From Cladobotryum mycophilum (taxonomy: Eukaryota; Ascomycota; Sordariomycetes; Hypocreales; Hypocreaceae): 64,000 nucleotides of DNA. The notes beneath the pieces are model-generated. The model was not told where the DNA came from and did no database searches. It was given only the letters and a program-made list of their open reading frames with translations. Location: assembly GCA_036429605.1 (NCBI GenBank), contig CM071589.1:6634001-6698000 (forward strand), read 5' to 3'. This document shows positions 21,953 to 34,007 of the stretch, piece by piece. Each line of letters starts with the position of its first letter. Positions within the stretch are counted from its first letter, which is position 1. Made by a program: the position numbers and the translations under genes.

Positions 21953-22959
21953 CTTTTTTCTTTCTTTGTCTCTCTCTGTTGTGTGTCTTGTGTAACTTGT
22001 TTTGATGTTGCAGTTGTAATGCAGTAGTAGTGTTGATTTCTGGTCAGATGATCTTGTTTTTTGTGTTGCAATGCTTTGTATCTCAATCACGTCTTTTTGC
22101 AGGTGATGATGATCAAAGGGGGGGCAAAGGGCCTCTTGATATGGTCACTGCTACGGCCAATTCAACTCGCCCTGAATCAAGTGTCTTATAAAGAGAAAAG
22201 GACGCAGTGTCAGCAGATATGAAATGCAATGTCAACAAATATGCAGTGACAACAAACAAACTCCAGAAAGAAAGGATCAAGGATGCAAGTTTTGTTGTCT
22301 GAGATTGACGATTCCGAAGGGGTCCATATGGTCGGTTCATGGATTGGATGGAGCACAAGTAATTTCCCAACCAGGTTCGATCCCTCCGCCCCCCCCTGCT
22401 TTCCGTTGAATCTCACTCGGGGGGGCGGTCAGTGCCGAAACAACGCCACTTCGTATTCGGTTTCCCAACCTCTTTTATCAGCCAAGAGGGAACAAGCAAA
22501 CAAACAAACAAGCAGGCAGGCAGATAACACAATACGGAATGCGGAACACGGAGTAGATGGATGATTGGTAATACTAGACCAGTACAGCACTCAGAGTTGT
22601 TATCGACAAGGTGAGACACAAAGGCAAAGAGAACAATGATACTGATCATTTCGTACTATGTATCATCATGTTTGTCCAATCAAACCCCGGTTGCTTGATA
22701 TCACCATCATGTTTATTATACGCAAACTTACACGACGACGACCAACATCCCCCCAAGTCAGTCAGTCAGTCATTTGCTTGATTGATTCCTGCTATTGCTC
22801 GAAGCCCTCCAACATCTATACACTTGATTCGTCCCCCCGTTCATTTACCAATATCGCTTGATCATAGAGTCAAGTCTTTGTTTATTCCCCATCTCTGACG
22901 CCATTATCTCCTCAAGCACCGTTCAAACATGATGGCGCTTTCCAATGCGCATCTACCGT
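21953..22959. other. intergenic region between Sec14-like and 5-phosphatase genes
   Basis: Promoter of the Sec14-like gene on the left and downstream region of the 5-phosphatase gene on the right. Contains a GGTTCGATCCC string at 22374 (resembling a tRNA B box but without an A box) and an AAAC/GCAG repeat near 22497-22522. No gene called. Confidence 0.55.
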
Positions 22960-25900
22960 TCAGTACGCACTCTTCCTAGTAGGGCTTCTGTGTAGTTTTC
23001 TTGATGCTCTTTCTTTCAATAATCTTCTGCTTGTCGCCTCATCGAATCCACAAATGTGATTTAAATAGTAAAACCTGCAACTCGGTTAGCCTTGCAAACA
23101 TTCATCATCATATATTCGTCTTGCAACTCACTTTTCATCTTCTAGTTCCCGCTGTCGAACCTCTTCAAACCCTTGCTGGCACTCCATCCACGCTTGTGCC
23201 CTCTCTTTCGGCTTAATCTTCTTCACCCAAAGACGAAAGTTTCCTGTTATCGGCCTGTGGTCACTCACTCTGACTTCGTGTCGTCTATAATCCAGCTGCT
23301 GAACCCGCCCGCGTCCCCTAAACAGGAGACGATCACACCATGCAGGACTTCTTCGCTTCTCACTTGTGTCGTATGTGTCTGTGCCTACGTCGTACTTGTA
23401 GGTTGGTGCAAATGTTATGGGTAATTCATCAAAGGCACGTAGTCGAAGAGTTGGATTGCGGCGGCGTGCGACGAGCAGCTGATCACGCTCTAGGAGCTTG
23501 GATAAGTTGTTCTGCTGAACGGCTTTGACGACCGTATCTCGTGACATGGTATCAATGCGATAGTTGAGATCGCCATTGAGTATGGAAAGCTCATGGTCAA
23601 GAATCATAGTACCATCACCGCCTCCACAGAAAGTATCTATTCGTGCTACCGGGTCCCGTTCAATGGGAAACAAGCCTGCCTCCAGAATGGCTGCTGCATC
23701 ATTGTGTCGCGAGCTAGCTTGCGTCTGACCGGCTGCCAAGTGACAGTTGGTAAAGCAAATAGAGGTATCATCCACTCGGAACCGAACGCACACAGCACCC
23801 TTGTTCCCATGCAAACCTCCCATGCCTCGCTTCACTTCTGCGCCACTCAAATCCGTTATTCTGGCTCGAAGTGAAGACTTGACAAAGATGCAGGTAAACA
23901 ATCCCACCATCGGCGCTGTGTGCAGTAGATGGTACAAGTCATCCCTCGGCATGTAGTCGTCAAGAGTCTTTAGCAGAAAGTCTCTCCAGTCTCGGTACTG
24001 ATGGCTCATTCGTTCCTGATCGGTACCCTCCTTCTTCTTGGATTTGAGGAGTCGTTTGGCAGTGGCCGTCTTGTCCTCCAAGTCCACAAGCTCTTGAAAT
24101 CCAAAAACGAGAATATCGGGTGAGCCGCTGGACTGCACCAAATCTTGGAAGAACGTAGCGTCGCCATCTGAATACCGGAGGCTGTGGGGTGTGGAAGCGC
24201 CAGCGTTCCATGAGAATATCAATGCACTGATTTCGTCAAAATCACAATATGCCGTATCCTTGGACTTCATCTCATCCTCGAGCCAATCATCCTGCAACAT
24301 GCCATCCCATACTTTAATCTTGCTATCAGTACCAAGAGAGACGACCTGCAGCTGATCCAACTGAAAGGAGCTTGCAAAATCAACCTGCAACTTGAGAACA
24401 CTATTTTCGTGTGCCTGCCATTCCTTCAACACCACCCATGGCGATTGAGCAATGTCGTAAACACAAATCCTGCCCGTGTTGTAGCCTGCCCAGAGATATT
24501 GGCCAACGCCAGCCAATGTATTGATTTTTCCCGTGGTGACATTTATGACCGTTTTGCAGGAATAGTCTGCTGTTGAGTAGATGCTAATTTTTCCATCGAT
24601 ATGGCCAAAGAAGATCTTATCGGGATGGGTTTTTAGCAGTGCTCCGCATGTAACGTCTCCAGCACCATCAGTCATCAGAGGTTTGACGAAAACCTGGAAC
24701 GGAGTGCGTCCGTCCGGCGTTGGCGCAAATACTCGGATCGCCTTGCCAGTCGCCTGCCAGAGCTCATCACCAACAACCAACGAGAAAGTCTCACCCTTGG
24801 GCAGCTTGAAACTACGGGCGGGATTGCCATTGAGGCTCGGTTCGCCATCATTGCCAGGGCCCCACACATGAAGATTTCCACCTTCATCCACAGACCATAA
24901 CTCGTTGAGGTGCCGGTATATCTTTGTAATCTCGGATTTTCCGTGGGCTCCGGGTCTGGTATTCAAAATGCGATGCGTTTCGACTTCCACCTCCATTATC
25001 TCTCCTTGGTTTGTACCAATCCATAACTTGTTGCCCTCCTGATCAGGGTCGGCAGCTGGTTTGAAAGATACGGCAGTGGCCCTGACACCTTCAGTATGCT
25101 GCAGACTCACTAATTGCTCGCCATCCAAAAGATTCCAGACTCTGGTCAAGTGTCCACTTGTGCATACAAACGGCCCACATACGTCAAAGATCCGAGGATC
25201 ATACTTTGGCAAGATCTCATAACAACCCTTCTTGATAAATGGCGGTCGCCGATTCGTACTCGAAGCATCAGGATATGTAACCACTTGGCTTGGCGGTTCA
25301 GTGCTTGGGCTTAGCCCCTCAGACACGGTTGCCATTTGAACAGGCTTTGCAACTACAGGATCTGATGCTGCAATGTTGTGCGTATCCGATGAAGCGCGAT
25401 CCGCAACCGGATCCATTGTCTTGGAGCGGCCATGTGACTTGCCTGGCGGTGCTGGCAAGTGCTGGGCGGTCTGAGTGGTCGGGTTGGAGACGGCCCTGTA
25501 AGTGCTGGCCTGGCTCGAAGCTGGGGGAGGGGGAGGTGTTGTTCCGGTCTTTTGCGCAGTCATTGGGGCAGCCGGTCGTGGAGGTTTCGGTGGGGGCTTC
25601 ATTGCTTGGTGTGCGTGATGGAGCGAAGTATCTTGAACCTGTGGTCTTGCAGGTAGAGCCGGGCGAGGTTCACCAGTGAGTTGAGGAGCAATGGCCCCCC
25701 GGTAAAAGCCATTAAATTCCACATCTCGCCCCCGTTGCTGTACAGAGAGTGAACGACGCAACGCAGGTGCCTCAAACGCTTCCGCCATTTGCTTTGCTTT
25801 ATTTAGTGCGTCATTTTGCACCGGTGGTCTTGGTCGCGTGGGCAGTTCAGGAGGCGTCTCGTCCTTTGCAGCAATGCTGGGACTAGCAGGTGGGCTGTTA

Positions 25901-26741
25901 AAAGGAGACGCTTCTCGAGATAATTCGCCCCTCCTCCCGGTAGGATGACTACGAACTTCGGTAGCCCCAGTAGTCTTTACAGAAGGAATTCGTGGTTTCT
26001 CCAAACGCGGGGCAGGGGGCGGAGGTGCAGACTTGGCCTCCCTGTCGCGCTTCAGCTCTGTAGATCGTCGTGGAGGAGGGGGTGACGGTGCCGCCGATGG
26101 ACCTTGTCGTGGTGATCGCGGAGTAGAAGCACCAGTCGTAGGGGTAAGTGGTCGGCTTGGTATCCTGATGGGTGTAGGAGCTCCGCTCGAGTTGGTAGAA
26201 GAAGGACCGATAGAAACCGGGTCGAGAAACGGCGAGTGCTCCCCGGGAGCGATACTCGAGGGTCCGACTTTGGGCGGCGATTGAGGGGGCTGAACAGTAA
26301 CGGCGGGAGGTTGAACTGCCAGGCTTTGTGACTTTGGAATTGTTGGCGGTGGGCGGTTGGAAATAGGAGGTGGTGGTGCTGGAACTGCGCGATCATGATT
26401 CACAGCGGGGGTCGCAGGGACAACACGATCTTTGAAAGGCGATGGCTTCGCCGGAGCGATGGGCGTAGGAGGAGCGGCATCTTGCGTATTCTTGTTGAAC
26501 GTTCGTAGCTTATCTGGCTTTGGTCCTGGAGAAATGGGTCGAGTAGCTGATGGGGGCGCAGGAGCGAGCTTGTTCATGTTCTCGAACCGGGCGAGGAGAG
26601 ACGAGACGGGCTTCTAAGAAGATGTTAGAGGATCGGCTCCAGTTCCAGTGGCGGATGAGGAGATGACAGCGGGTATATGGAATGAATACACACAATGGAA
26701 GACCCATCCGTCCTGTCCCCTTCTTTCTCGACAGAATCCAT
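22960..26741 (-). CDS. WD40-repeat inositol polyphosphate 5-phosphatase
   Basis: A phosphoinositide 5-phosphatase with an N-terminal Pro-rich region, a WD40-like propeller and a C-terminal IPPc catalytic domain, predicted to remove the 5-phosphate from PI(4,5)P2 and related lipids. Three exons: 26694-26741, 23132-26613 and 22960-23074 (1214 residues). The first exon encodes MDSVEKEG and joins to KPVSSLLARFEN. Residues about 30-440 are low-complexity with PPPP motifs. WD-like blades span roughly 470-800 (VWNLLDGEQ, IKVWDGML). Catalytic motifs follow: FSWNAG, FGFQELVDLEDK, GGLHGNKGAVCVRF, NCHLAAG, NGDLNYRID, PAWCDRLLF and SDHRPI near 1134. The terminal exon, ending KSAY, follows a GTGAGT donor hidden in the apparent stop of the long frame. 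It includes CGFDEATSRRLL, a plausible helical tail. The WD40 plus IPPc layout resembles plant 5PTase12-14. Confidence 0.9.
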
Positions 26742-27623
26742 GTTGGCGGGAGGAGGCATGCTTTCAACGGTGGGGTTTATGGGCAAGACTACCCATGACA
26801 CCCGCTTGCCTTGGTGGCCTTAGATCATATGGGAGGAGTCGAGAGATCCTTTTAGTCCCCCTTATGAAGGATCACAACAAAGGCGCCTTCTCCTATGCAC
26901 AGATGCTTGCCGAGTTCAAATGCGGTCTGGCGAGGACTGGGACTGTGCGAGTGATCGCGGGGGGATCGCGGTACGGAGGCGGTAGTCGATGGAGACGTGG
27001 GGCTTTAAGGAGTGTCCGTGTTGTCGAGGGTACGGAAGCATTATATTATTACAAGTTGTGATTACTATGCTTCCAGAGCAACAGTCTCCTTCCCATGACC
27101 TTTGGTTTTTTTTGGGGTCCTCCTGGTCTGGATGCGTAGGTATGGGTGAATTGAAATTTCGTTACGGGGGGTGCATGCGTTGCGTTGCGTTGCGTGTCTT
27201 CCAAGATTTCGTTACCTTGCCCCAACGGCGGTCGCAGAGGGGGATGTCACTTGCAGCAGGGGGAGCACCATTAGCACTGTGAATGAGGTGCAGTCAAGTG
27301 TACGAGAACACAGTGTGAGCTGGAGGTGACTGAACCTCTGCCGCACTCTCCACTGTGGCGCCTGTAGCGCTAAAAGTCGTTGTCGACCGCCTGTAACAGC
27401 TCCCTGAAGGTCTTGGAGAAACTGCCTGTGACGCTGTGACGCTGTGACGTATTAGCGTTCATGGCCTGATGATCTGATGTTCTGGACCTGCATCAATCAA
27501 TTGCCGAAACGTCGCAACCTTATCGAATTCTCTCTTTTCCATTGTTTCATCACTGCAGCTTGCCACGCTATTCTCTCGCACTGAATTCCAAGCACATACA
27601 GAGGAACTTGAATACTCTACAGG
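26742..27623. other. divergent promoter region
   Basis: Shared upstream region of the 5-phosphatase gene (minus) and the DUF4748-like gene (plus). Short repeats GCGTT at about 27177-27193 and GACGCTGT at 27430-27445. No gene supported. Confidence 0.55.
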
Positions 27624-28166
27624 ATGAATACGGTACGTAAGCCCAGCCTCAATTGTTGCTCCTGGCCTTGGTTCATTGACTGACTGACTCTTCCACTCCA
27701 GGTCAAGTCCTTTTGGTAGGCCACCCGGAACCCTCATGCATGATCACCACAACTGATACATCGTTTCTTGTACGCAACTACAGGCTCGGATGGGGCTCCC
27801 TATGCGTCGGTATGTCGCCTCGCAATCCTTGAAGCCGTTGAAAATGGTCAATTTACCAATACCTTGGTCACAGCCGGTGCCGGCGCATATTACTTTGCCA
27901 AAAAGGAAATTAACCGCGACCGCCGTGCCAAGCTTGAGGCTCATCGCCAGAAGAAGGATGCGCAGTTTGCGATGCAGTACGGCGTTCCGCCGCCCAATGG
28001 TGGTCCAGTCAGAACCGACACCGCCGGCTCACCAAGCCAAGAAGCAGGCAATGATCCTGCGCCCACGAGGCACGCACCAGCAACCGAGGCGGAGCGCATA
28101 GTCGAGAAGAGCAAATACGAAAGTACCACGCCGTTTCGCAGTCGCAAAGGGGATCGGTTCAGTTGA
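27624..28166 (+). CDS. DUF4748-like small protein, 5' structure uncertain
   Basis: The 3' exon is clear. From about 27789 it reads through NTLVTAGAGAYYFAKKEINRDRRAK, cut here as LVTAGAGAYYFAKKEI, a short hydrophobic segment followed by a basic helix as in DUF4748 proteins. It ends with DPAPTRHAPATEAERIVEKS and RSRKGDRFS. The likely start is ATG 27624 (MNT), followed by a GTACGT donor at 27633 and a good acceptor at 27700-27701 that would add VKSF from 27702. A donor at 27716 then has no acceptor I can place in phase before NTLVTAG. One in-phase alternative uses GTAAGC at 27637 and the acceptor just before 27788. The product is likely a one-helix membrane protein, possibly mitochondrial, of unknown role. 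Confidence 0.65.
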
Positions 28167-28734
28167 GCTTGGCTTGGCATGGCATGGCATAATAAAAGTG
28201 GTTTATAGTCTAGGCGTTCTGGTGGTTATTGTCATCTGTACCTTTATTTTATACGAGCTGTCAAAAGCATACGCAGCAATGAGTCTCCTCTCTAGTTGAA
28301 CGTTGTAGATCAATGCATGATGAAGTCTTGACCCCTGCCAGCTCTGTGAATATTTCAAAGTGAATTACCCATCGATATTTTTAAAATGCAGACATATGTG
28401 ACTCCACCTGAGAAACTTTTGGTGAAATCCATAGTAATAATGCCGGGTATCAAGTTTCGAGTACCATCTATACCCCATACCTCTATTCCACATGCAAAGC
28501 TCTCGAGGAATGTTAACTGGAGCTTATAAATTATCATGCCACTTTCAATACTAGAAGTCGCATGTCACTTACAGCCGAAGCTTACCCGTCCAGTTTGCGA
28601 TATTGATACTGCCGCTTCCAACCACGACCTCAACCTTCACCTCGACATCGACATCGACAATCTCCTTCGTCAAGACCAGACAAAGCTACTACGAAGCTCG
28701 TCACACCCCGTCGGGGGGTTCGCATACATTCATC
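28167..28734. other. intergenic region
   Basis: Downstream of the DUF4748-like gene and upstream of the CID protein gene. A GGCAT tandem at about 28174-28190 lies just after the stop. Nothing else recognised. Confidence 0.55.
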
Positions 28735-30516
28735 ATGGCATCCGCCGAGTTAGCCATTGCCAAAGCGACATTATTAGCTTCTCTCCTCCGCGCCGAGCCG
28801 ACCGTCGTGCCACGCCCCGAAGTCGACGCCTTCTTCCCCCTGCTCAGCAACACCGTCGCCCAGTGCTCGCGCCCCAACGTTCAGGTTTGACCCATTTGAT
28901 TCGCTGAAATATTCCCGCGTCATCGCGCAAGAAGTACTAAACATCCCGTTTGGGCAGAAATGCAAGGCTTGGATAGTCGGCAACATTGTGCCCTCCGCCG
29001 GGCGCGCTGCGGCCCTAGGCAAGTTTCTGGTTGCCTTTTCCAAGAGCCTGGCGGCGGAGAAGGAGGGGCAGCGGCCCAGCGTCAAGAGGCGGAGGCTACA
29101 TATTCTCTACGTTTTGAATGATGTCTTGTTCAACCAGGTTGTCCGGCAAGGTGACGGCAAATTTGGTCATGTGTGGATCGAAGCTCTACCTACATTGTTT
29201 GGTACCGCCGCTGCCTTTGAAAACTGTCCCAAGCATATCAAGAAGCTGGAGGGTCTGATCAGCCTGTGGGAGGAAAGGAATTACTTTCCCCCAGAAGCAA
29301 TCACCAAGTTCCGAGAAGCCGCCGACAATGGGCCAGCGAGTACTCATCCCGTCAACCCTCAGCCCTCGGCAACGTCTCTCAAGCTTGCCAAAAACGCGCC
29401 GTACATCCTACCATCCTTTCATGGCGACCCGTCAAGTCCTTGGTACGATCTACCGGCAGCTACATGGCTTCCCCACCTTACTCCAAACTCATCCAAGCCC
29501 ATGGTGCCCGACCTCATTCGTCCCATCCAGCTGCCTCCGGGCCCCGCAGACAGCAAGCTGGCCGATGCGGTCAAATCACTTCTTGAGGATGTGGAGCGCA
29601 TGTTCTCCAAGGAGAGAAAGCTAGACGATGACCCGCATGCGGATCTCAGCGAACTGGGGGAGAGGGTCGTCCTCGACGAGATTACGGGTGAGGTGATTGG
29701 TGGGGAGACCTACTACGGTTGGTCCCGCCAATTCTGCGAGCGCATGAAGGAGAGGAGGAAAAAAGTTGGCAAGGGCTCTGCAAGGGGACGTTCATCATCG
29801 CGATCGAGTTCTGGGTCAAGGTCAAGGAGCTATTCTCGATCGCGGAGCTATTCCCCCCTTCATTTAAGCGGCCAAGACTCTCCTCGCGCTCAAGGAGCCG
29901 TCATCAAAGCCGAAGCAGAAGCCGGTCTTCAGGACGAGAACGCCGAAACAAATCCTACGACCGAAGCCAGAGTCGCAGTCGCTCACCAGATCAAAAATAC
30001 GGCAACGGGGAGTCACAGCGTCGACGGTCAAAATCCAGATCGCGCTCTCCACCACCACCACTACCGCCTCCCTTGGCTCGCCATGCGAACCATTTACCTC
30101 CTCCCCCGCCGCCGTCAATGCACGCACCGCACCCTATGCCACATCTCCCTATGGCGTCGCTTCCGAATCAAGGAGGCTTACCTATCCCCCCGCCTCCCCC
30201 ACCCACAGGCTATCAAGGCCACTGGCTGCCACCGCCCCCTCCTATTCCCCCATCCATGACAGGAAACGGCTCGCAAGGCTGGGCTCCTAATCCAGGCTTG
30301 GCCGTCTCCCAGATGATGGGCGGATGGGGTGCCGGTCCAACCCCGCCGCCTCCACCGCCTCCCCCTTATCCCCATCATCACCAGCAACATCACCACGTGC
30401 AGAATCATCACTCGCAGAATCATCACTTTGGTCGTGGCAACGGAGGCTTCAGAGGCCGTGGAAGAGGAGGCTACGATCGTGGTGGGTATGACCGCGGTGG
30501 TTACAGAGGGCGATAG
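28735..30516 (+). CDS. CID-domain RNA-processing protein with RS and RGG regions, frame interrupted
   Basis: A CTD-interacting-domain protein of the SR-related type (compare human CHERP), expected to act in nuclear pre-mRNA processing. Exon 1 is 28735-28884, the intron has GTTTGA and CAG with a GTACTAAAC branch, and exon 2 starts at 28958. The CID covers about residues 1-150, with RPNVQ joining KCKAWIVGNIVPSAGR, then LHILYVLNDVLFNQ. Then follow a linker, ITGEVIGGETYYGWSRQFCERMKE, an Arg-Ser region, a Pro-rich region and an RGG tail (RGRGGYDRGGYDRGGYRGR). The Arg-Ser region changes frame at a run of six C (29853-29858). One more C would give YSPPSFKRPR and an uninterrupted 569-residue protein. 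An intron at 29821-29876 would also keep phase, but its splice sites are poor. Confidence 0.85.
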
Positions 30517-31760
30517 CAAAAGCAACTTTTTTCATTATCCAGTAGATACTCTGTCTCTCTCTCCCTCTCTCTCGCCTAAGTAATGGAAACCTGTAATGCC
30601 CCTCTCCCCTTTTGCAGTTAGGAAATCATGTAAACTACATTCTATAATGAACATTAAACGACTTGATCCTCCATCACAGCAAGAGGGGGAAAGTCTACTA
30701 ATCAGAAAGAATGAAAGAAAGAAAGAAAGAAAAGCTCAACTTTAAACTAAACAAAAAAAAGATTGATCTATTCGATTGTGCAACTAATTTCATGATTTGT
30801 CTACATGAACAAAAAAAGAGCCCATGGAACACACCCCCTACCCCCTTAACCAGAGCACCCTGTATAAAAAAACACAAGAGTTCAGACATGAACGTAGTCT
30901 TGGCTCTCCCCTTTTGTTTGGGCCCAATGTACCCTAAAACCAAAGCAAAAACATATATCCCCCCTTTTTTCTTTCTTATTTTTTCCATTTTTTCTCTCAA
31001 AATACAAGAAACAAGAAACAGGGGGGGCTAGGAACAGAAAGCCAAGACCCTCCAATTCCTTATACTTTCAAGTACCTCCCTCCGGCATAAAGAAAATGAA
31101 AAGAAATATAAAAAAATAAAAAAAAACTCGCTTTTTAGTTGTCCGTATTCAAAGCCACAAGGGGCCCTACACGATTCTCTCTTTCTCATCTTCTTCCGTT
31201 TCTCCCCTTAATGCTACCCATCAGGAACTCGTTGCAGCTACCAAGAACAAAGAAGAAAAGAAGAAAAACAAAAGCCAAAAAAAAAACAAAAAAAAACGAG
31301 AGAGTGGGAAAAAAGATTACTTGATCGAGAACCCGTCGTACATATCAAAAAAAGCCCTGCTGCTTGACTGCTGCTTCAATATCAGGTTTTGTCTGCCCTG
31401 CCTCGCCCATCCCAAGTTCTTTTATGCAGACATGGAAAGGATGAAAAAAGTATTCATCGTAAACATTATTTGCATCGCGGCTCTCCCCAAAAAAAAACAT
31501 CATCCACATAATGCCAGACCTCACTCCCCCTTTTAGCCTCACAGCTTCACAGTCCCCTCCCTCTCCCCCTTCCACTTCCATTTAATGCCCACAAAATAAT
31601 AACATTCGAGGACCGTGCAGATCTTGAACAATTGCATGTTGAAAATTATCTGCACAATAACTGGCTGTGAATAACGATTATGGGGAATTTATACAGTTGC
31701 TCAGAAAGTGAGCAAAGGCCAGGTTTGCGGTGACAGGAAGCCGGTTGACCAACACAGAGA
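30517..31760. other. convergent intergenic region
   Basis: About 1.2 kb between the CID gene and the 3' end of the PP2A B56 gene. AT-rich with many A-runs and a GAAA repeat at 30715-30731. Presumably both 3' UTRs; no gene supported. Confidence 0.6.
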
Positions 31761-34007
31761 TCATCTACTTCTGGTAGAGCCTACAGAGCCTTGTCGCTCA
31801 TGGGAATTTGGGTGTCGTCCAGCAGCATCTTGAAGCTTCAGCGAATCGAGTCGCTTCTGATTATCCTCAGTGACGGGGTCAACCTCGTCGACTCGTGCGA
31901 GAGTCCCGGTCTGAGCTCGGGCGGGGGCTTCGGCGAAGCCAAGAGACGCCCTTCGCTGCTCAGCCTGTTCCGCTAGGGTTGCCCATTTGCGCTCTCGCAT
32001 GGCTTCTCTGGCGGCAGCACTGTTTTGCTGTTCCGTATACTCGTGTGAGCAGTCGTCAAAGAGCTGTGGGTTGATCTCCATAAACAGCTTCATGGCATTA
32101 TATACCATGCCGTGAATGGTTCTAGATTCCGTCAGTATCAACCAGTTTCAAGAGACAGCAGTCGACGTACCTATTCCAGTGGCCCTTGGAGTTTTCATAG
32201 AGTGGAGCAAACATGATTGGGAGGATAATTTCCACATTGTCGCTTACGAGGTTGCAAAAGTATTCGTTGTTCCAGAAGTACAAAGCACGCTCGGCGACTT
32301 GGAAGTGTGGGCTAGCAACAGATTTAGCTAGTTGGTGGAACAATGGTTCCTGGACCTTGGCAAATTCTGCAGGGTCCATAACCTCAAAAATGTCCTCCAC
32401 TTCGTTCAAGAACATGACCTCCTTCGTACTGTTGACCTTTGGCCAGTAACGCAAGAGTCCAAGAACGACCTATACATGTCAGTACGCTGGGCAATAAACA
32501 GAGACTGCTGATACAACTTACATCCTCTGTTAGAGATGCATCCTTCTCCAAAAATTGGACAATACAGTAGGCAAGCTGTGGATGATACATGCTTAAGCTC
32601 TTTGGCTTGTGGAGGGGAAGCAGAACACGGGTGAGGAAAATCTTGTGCTCTTCCTTGAGAGGCAGGGCAAAGCCGTTGATGATGGAACCAAGAATCTCCA
32701 GTAGCTCGGCGATACCGTTGAATCGCTCCGTCTCGTAGGTGAATTGGAAGAAGACGTTGTTGATGGATCGTCGGATGAAGGACCGTAGGTTGAGGAACTT
32801 GCCGTAAATGCGGTGGAGTGTCGTTTTCAAGAAATCTCGCTCCCTGGGGTCTTCAGAGTCAAACAGATCCAGCAACTGGAGCACAAAGCTGTGATCAATG
32901 TAGGCCTTGGCGATATTTGTGTTAAAGTCCTGGCTCTCGATGAAGCGCAGGAAAAATTCGTAGACGACCTGAATATGCGGCCAAGCAACCTCCAAGACTG
33001 GCTCGTCCTCCTCCGGATCGAATGCCTCGCCTTGGGGGTTCATTGGTGGCGGAATAGGTCGGAATAGGTTCTTGCTGAACATCTCCACTACTCTAGGGTA
33101 CATGGGCTCCGTGATGACTTGCCTATTGTTAGCAACGTAGTCAAGTAGTTCGTGGAGAGCCAGTCGCTTGATCTCCTTGGCCTTCATGTCCCCGCTCGCG
33201 TCGTTGAAGTCGAAGATGACATTGCACTGGTCAATCTTTTGCATAAACAGCTCCTGACGACGATTTGGTGGGACCTCGTGGAAACCGGGAAGCTTTTCAA
33301 GCTCGCGATGAGCAGAAATGTCAAAGCGACTTGAGTGTTGCCTTTTGGGCGTCCGTAAGCCCTCTGGTATGGCATCCCGGTTGTCGATGCGGTTGTGGAT
33401 CATGAGAGACTTCTGGCCGGGCTTTGGTGGTGCTAACTCGTGGGGCATGGTCTCGGTAGCGCCAGGAGGGGGAATATGCTACGGAAGAAGGAAAAGTGTT
33501 AGCAAGTTATTGGAGATGAAAAGTCCAGGGTCTCACGAGACGTACACCCGGAGTTGGACTGATGACAACGGTTGGCATCCTGGAATTTGGGTTCCCGCCA
33601 TTGGGCCCAGCATTACTGCCTAGCGATCCAAATCGATCGGGGACACCTTGTTGAGTGTTGGATAGATTCGAGGGCTGGTTGGCGCCGTGATCGCCTCCAT
33701 GACCAGCAGTATTTGGCGGTAGCGGCTTGTTACGTACATCGTTGAGCGTCGATGAGGAGGACGACGGGGTCAGCACTGGTGACTGATTGGACGAGTCCCG
33801 GGACGAGGGAGACGAGGTTCCATCCTTGGAATCCTTATTCTTCTTGGAGGATTTACTTGTGTCCTTGCCTCGCGAGAGCTATCAAAGGCCGTGGCCAGAG
33901 TGTTAACTTGTGTGTTTGCGATGGGACGGTTGTTGTTGTTATTGCAGCGCAATCAACCAGAGAGGAAAGGGAGAAGGACTCACGACTCTTTGACTAAAAC
34001 GCTTCAT
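31761..34007 (-). CDS. RTS1: PP2A B56-type regulatory subunit
   Basis: The B56 (B') subunit that targets protein phosphatase 2A, homologous to yeast Rts1. Five exons: 33984-34007, 33537-33878, 32522-33478, 32171-32469 and 31761-32121, giving 660 residues with all phases consistent. The first exon encodes only MKRFSQRV and joins LSRGKDTSKSSKK. The N-terminus is Ser-rich and probably disordered. The conserved HEAT-like core starts near residue 185 (ELEKLPGFHEVP) and includes QCNVIFDF, LALHELLDYV, VFFQFTYETERFNGIAELLEILGSI (given here in part), LLPLHK, MYHPQLAYCIVQFLEKD and VVLGLLRYWPK across a junction, then EVMDPAEF, ERALYFWNNEY and GHWNR joining TIHGMVYNAMKLFME. The C-terminal tail is Arg/Ser-rich. 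Introns have canonical donors. It is head-to-head with TFC1 across about 2 kb. Confidence 0.95.

Noticed and set aside
22300..22384. Possible tRNA suggested by GGTTCGATCCC
   Set aside because: The B-box-like string has no matching A box at the right distance and no acceptor stem or anticodon arm could be drawn.
29821..29876. Intron as explanation for the CID gene frame change
   Set aside because: It keeps phase, but GTCAAG is a poor donor and there is no branch point; a missing C in the C6 run gives a better protein.
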